7,470 nucleotides of DNA from Chroococcidiopsidaceae cyanobacterium CP_BM_RX_35 (lineage in GTDB: Bacteria > Cyanobacteriota > Cyanobacteriia > Cyanobacteriales > Chroococcidiopsidaceae): NCBI GenBank assembly GCA_019242465.1, contig JAFAVL010000726.1, forward strand, positions 1 through 7,470, read 5' to 3'. The first letter of the stretch is position 1. Each line of letters opens with the position of its first letter. Of the stretch, positions 5,149-7,470 are shown one piece after another. A program made the translations under genes and the position numbers. The notes under the pieces were generated by a model. It was not told the DNA's origin, did not search any database, and saw only the letters and a program-made list of their open reading frames with translations.

Positions 5149-6537
5149 TTAAAGAATTAGGGAAAGCAATTTGTAAATTAGACGGAACAAAGCTGTCAGC
5201 AAGATTGCTGCCAATCCAGCAGCAATTGCTAAAAAGACAACTGCTGTGGGTGATAGTTGCGCCCGCAAGGCCGGAACAGATAAAACAATTGCTAGTGATA
5301 TGCCAGCAATCATTAACAGGGTGAAATTTTTAATCCAACGACGGTACTGAGCAAAAATTATTCCTCCCAAACTCACTGCCGCTAACCCCAAAGTCAAGGC
5401 AGGCGAGTGCAGTAGACCGAAGAGCGCGATCGCGATCAGGCTACCCTCAAACCCACTGAAAGCTGCCCCAGCTAACAACTCAAGGATAGAAAACGTTGAT
5501 GGTTGAGGGAGGACCGGGTTTAACCTGGTCATATCTGGTGGATCTGCTGAACGAGGCGATGGGGATCCTACTGGTGTTGTTTGTGTTGGCGTTAGGGCAG
5601 ATAAAACCTCCTGTGCCGACTGAAAACGTTGATTCGGTGCTGGTAAAAGCATCCGGTCTAAAATATCGGCCAGACGACTGCTCACCTGAGTATAAGACCG
5701 CCAGTTCCACCCATTTTTGTAGGTGTCGTACAGCTCATTTGCATCTTTGCCAGTTAGCAGCGTGAGACAAGTTACAGCCAAGGCATATAAATCTGTTGAT
5801 GGGTAAATCTCTCCCCCAGCCATTTGCTCCGGAGGGGCAAACCCAATAGAAAAAATTCCAGTTGAACGCTGAGATGCTGTACCAGCTAACTTTGCTAACT
5901 GCTTGACCGCACCAAAATCCAGCAGGTAAAGCTGACGACTTCGAGAATCGCGCATGATGTTAGAGGGCTTAATATCCCGATGAATAGAGCCCTGCTCGTG
6001 AACAAACTTCAGCACTGGTAGGATAGCCTGTAGCACTTCCAATACCTCTATTTCAGAGAACTTGCCTTTTTGCTTTAACTCTTCCTCCAAGTTTTGCCCA
6101 TCAATAAACTCTTGCACTAAATAAAACAACTTTTCCTGGTTTGGGGGAGAAGCAGAGGGAACAGTTAACTCAAAGAACGCAAATAATTCAGGAATTTGTT
6201 CATGGCGTCTCCCTAAAGTCTCTAAAGCTTCTGCTTCCCGTTCAAATAAATTTTGCGCGGTTTGTAACTGATCTGGCGTCAAGTCGCCAGCAGGCTTAAA
6301 CTGCTTGACTACACAGCGGCGCATTCTGGGGGTATAGCGATCGCACGCTAAGAATGCTGCACCAAATCCCCCTCTACCTAGCAGGTGTAATGGAATATAA
6401 CGTCCTACCAGAATCAGCGGCATCCCACAAGCAGTACAGTACTTCTGCTGGACTGTTTTCAATATGGCGCTATCATCTATGTCTGCAAAATAATTTTGGG
6501 GACGGGGGCAACTGGGACGAGTGCAGTAAACTTCCAT
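5149..6537 (-). CDS. Membrane-bound Ser/Thr protein kinase with N-terminal zinc ribbon
   Basis: A 462-residue Hanks-type protein kinase. The N-terminus carries a four-cysteine ribbon (Cys5, Cys10, Cys34, Cys37) frequent in cyanobacterial kinases. The catalytic domain spans about 47-315: glycine loop GRGGFG (54-59), ATP lysine Lys78 in VVKQF, helix-C glutamate at 101 or 103, catalytic loop HRDIKPSN (186-193) with Asp188, DFG at 207-209, and APPEQ at 234-238. All catalytic residues are intact, so it should be active. A Pro/Ser/Thr-rich linker (about 316-347) leads to four predicted membrane helices (about 351-373, 379-396, 404-421, 430-456), placing the kinase domain in the cytoplasm. No PASTA or WD40 repeats follow. 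It sits 33 nt after rbcR and directly before the anchored PstS-like gene, suggesting that the latter supplies the external sensor. The ATG at 6535-6537 is preceded by GGGGAG/AGGGA sequences from the G-rich repeat that act as ribosome-binding site. Targets are unknown. Confidence 0.92.
   Translation of the reverse strand: MEVYCTRPSCPRPQNYFADIDDSAILKTVQQKYCTACGMPLILVGRYIPLHLLGRGGFGAAFLACDRYTPRMRRCVVKQFKPAGDLTPDQLQTAQNLFEREAEALETLGRRHEQIPELFAFFELTVPSASPPNQEKLFYLVQEFIDGQNLEEELKQKGKFSEIEVLEVLQAILPVLKFVHEQGSIHRDIKPSNIMRDSRSRQLYLLDFGAVKQLAKLAGTASQRSTGIFSIGFAPPEQMAGGEIYPSTDLYALAVTCLTLLTGKDANELYDTYKNGWNWRSYTQVSSRLADILDRMLLPAPNQRFQSAQEVLSALTPTQTTPVGSPSPRSADPPDMTRLNPVLPQPSTFSILELLAGAAFSGFEGSLIAIALFGLLHSPALTLGLAAVSLGGIIFAQYRRWIKNFTLLMIAGISLAIVLSVPALRAQLSPTAVVFLAIAAGLAAILLTALFRLIYKLLSLIL
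5426..5433. repeat. HIP1 octamer (4)
   Basis: GCGATCGC within the longer alternating run GCGCGATCGCGATC, in the part of the kinase gene encoding the first membrane helix. Confidence 0.9.
6337..6344. repeat. HIP1 octamer (5)
   Basis: GCGATCGC at the kinase codons just after the glycine loop. Confidence 0.9.
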
Positions 6538-6570
6538 TTCCCTACTCCCCTACCTCCCCTACTTCCCTAA
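6538..6570 (-). repeat. G-rich repeat / G-quadruplex candidate filling the rbcR-kinase gap
   Basis: On the minus strand the whole 33-nt gap is tandem variants of GTAGGGGA. It has four G tracts (complement of 6565-6567, 6556-6559, 6547-6550, 6540-6542) with loops of 5, 5 and 4 nt, satisfying the G3+N1-7 quadruplex pattern. The minus strand is the mRNA-sense strand here, so an RNA quadruplex could form. The same bases provide the kinase's only Shine-Dalgarno-like sequences, so folding would compete with ribosome binding. It is a relative of the tract upstream of the HAD gene. Confidence 0.65.
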
Positions 6571-7470
6571 TTAACTTCCTGCCGAGTGTGGCAGTGCGGC
6601 CTCCATTGCCTCTGTTGCGGCTGGCGACGCCTCCAATATATCTCTACTCCATCCCGGTGTGGCAAACTGGGGCAGAATTTCTCGGCTGAAGGCTTCCGCT
6701 GCCTTCGAGCGATAGCGATTCGGGTTAACAATCACCGATAGAGTCCGCTTGACAACGACTCCTTCAATCACAGCACAGTGCAGCATCCCCATTTGTAACT
6801 CTTTGGCGATCGCTGAGAGCGAGACGAAGGCGGCACCTAATCCTGCTTGCACCGCATTTTTAATCGCTTCTATAGAGTTGAGTTCCATTTCAACCTTGAA
6901 GCGACGCGTGTCGAGACCACAGCGAGTTAAGACTTGATCGATCACTTTGCGGATTGTTGATTGGGAGTCGAGGGCAATGAACTGTAGTTTGTAGAGATCT
7001 TCCTTTTGGATCGTTGGGAGTTTAGCAAACGGATGAAAAATCGGTAGAATTAGCGCCAGTTCATCTTCCGCATAGGGAATGATTTCTAATGAATCTTGAA
7101 GTTCGGTTGGCACTTCACCGCCAATAATCGCCAAGTCTACCTGTCCATTTGCCACACTCCAGGCAGTCCGGCGCGTGGAGTGAACGTGTAATTGCACTGC
7201 CACATCCGGATAATGTTGCCGGAATACCCCAATCATCCGAGGCAGGAGATAAGTTCCTGTCGTTTGAGAAGCACCAACAATCAGGGTACCGCCTTGGAGA
7301 TTTTGCAAATCCTCTATAGCGCGACAGGTTTCCTGACAGAGAGTGAGGATTTTTTCACCGTAGCTGAGCAAGAGATAACCTGCTTCCGTTAATTGTGCCC
7401 TGCGTCCTCCCCGGTCGAATAACGGTACATCCAACTGTCGCTCTAAGTTTTGCACTTGTAGGCTCACTGC
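6571..7470 (-). CDS. rbcR: LysR-type regulator RbcR, N-terminus outside window
   Basis: LysR-family transcriptional regulator that I recognise as RbcR (chloroplast Ycf30 homologue), which controls the RuBisCO operon and related carbon-fixation genes. The visible 299 residues begin in the recognition helix, reading A-V-S-L-Q-V-Q-N-L then [11 protein letters not shown], typical of the family. The effector-binding domain follows ([20 protein letters not shown] onward, about 60-265), with the conserved segments [22 protein letters not shown] and [20 protein letters not shown] (split here only for description). The frame is open through base 7470. The GTG at 7465-7467 is an internal Val, so the first 30-40 residues, including the start of the helix-turn-helix, lie outside. 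A tail of about 30 residues after LPQF is Ala/Glu-rich and probably variable. CmpR and NdhR/CcmR are related regulators, but the sequence fits RbcR better. The promoter is not visible, and the gene probably reads through into the kinase. Confidence 0.88.
   Translation of the reverse strand, partial: AVSLQVQNLERQLDVPLFDRGGRRAQLTEAGYLLLSYGEKILTLCQETCRAIEDLQNLQGGTLIVGASQTTGTYLLPRMIGVFRQHYPDVAVQLHVHSTRRTAWSVANGQVDLAIIGGEVPTELQDSLEIIPYAEDELALILPIFHPFAKLPTIQKEDLYKLQFIALDSQSTIRKVIDQVLTRCGLDTRRFKVEMELNSIEAIKNAVQAGLGAAFVSLSAIAKELQMGMLHCAVIEGVVVKRTLSVIVNPNRYRSKAAEAFSREILPQFATPGWSRDILEASPAATEAMEAALPHSAGS
6806..6813. repeat. HIP1 octamer (6)
   Basis: GCGATCGC in the effector-domain coding region of rbcR. 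Confidence 0.9.

Noticed and set aside
7465..7467. GTG as start of the LysR gene
   Set aside because: The frame continues to the window edge with Ala, and the residues sit in the middle of the conserved helix-turn-helix, so the gene is cut by the window rather than starting here.

Overview
The window looks like chromosomal DNA from a cyanobacterium. Three things point there: six copies of the octamer GCGATCGC (HIP1) in under 7.5 kb, a LysR regulator whose sequence I recognise as the RuBisCO-operon regulator RbcR, and G-rich short repeats of the kind common in filamentous and Chroococcidiopsis-like cyanobacteria. The genus is not determinable from this sequence alone.

Left part, + strand. The window opens inside an SbcC-type DNA-repair ATPase. 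The zinc hook, second coiled-coil arm and C-terminal ATPase half are present; the N-terminal half lies upstream. A GC-rich hairpin and a short G-rich repeat tract separate it from a Cof-type HAD phosphatase, which ends in a 14-bp perfect-stem terminator. A mostly non-coding, AT-rich stretch of about 430 bp follows, containing a 13-bp dyad and a GTA-N8-TAC site. It leads to a Crp/Fnr-family regulator whose DNA-recognition helix looks identical to that of the nitrogen regulator NtcA, though the protein is otherwise not NtcA.

Right part, - strand. Reading from the right edge: rbcR (5' end cut off by the window), then a membrane-bound Ser/Thr protein kinase with an N-terminal four-cysteine zinc ribbon, then a membrane-anchored PstS-like solute-binding protein. 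Gaps are 33 and about 35 nt, so the three may be one transcription unit. The 33-nt rbcR-kinase gap is entirely a G-rich repeat that fits the four-tract G-quadruplex pattern and also supplies the kinase's only Shine-Dalgarno-like sequence. The PstS-like gene meets the Crp/Fnr gene tail to tail with one base between stop codons.

The most interesting point is the kinase plus anchored PstS-like pair, with no transporter permease or ATPase genes beside it. By inference this is a candidate anion or phosphate sensing module in which an extracytoplasmic binding domain is coupled to a cytoplasmic kinase. The other genes are recognisable families.
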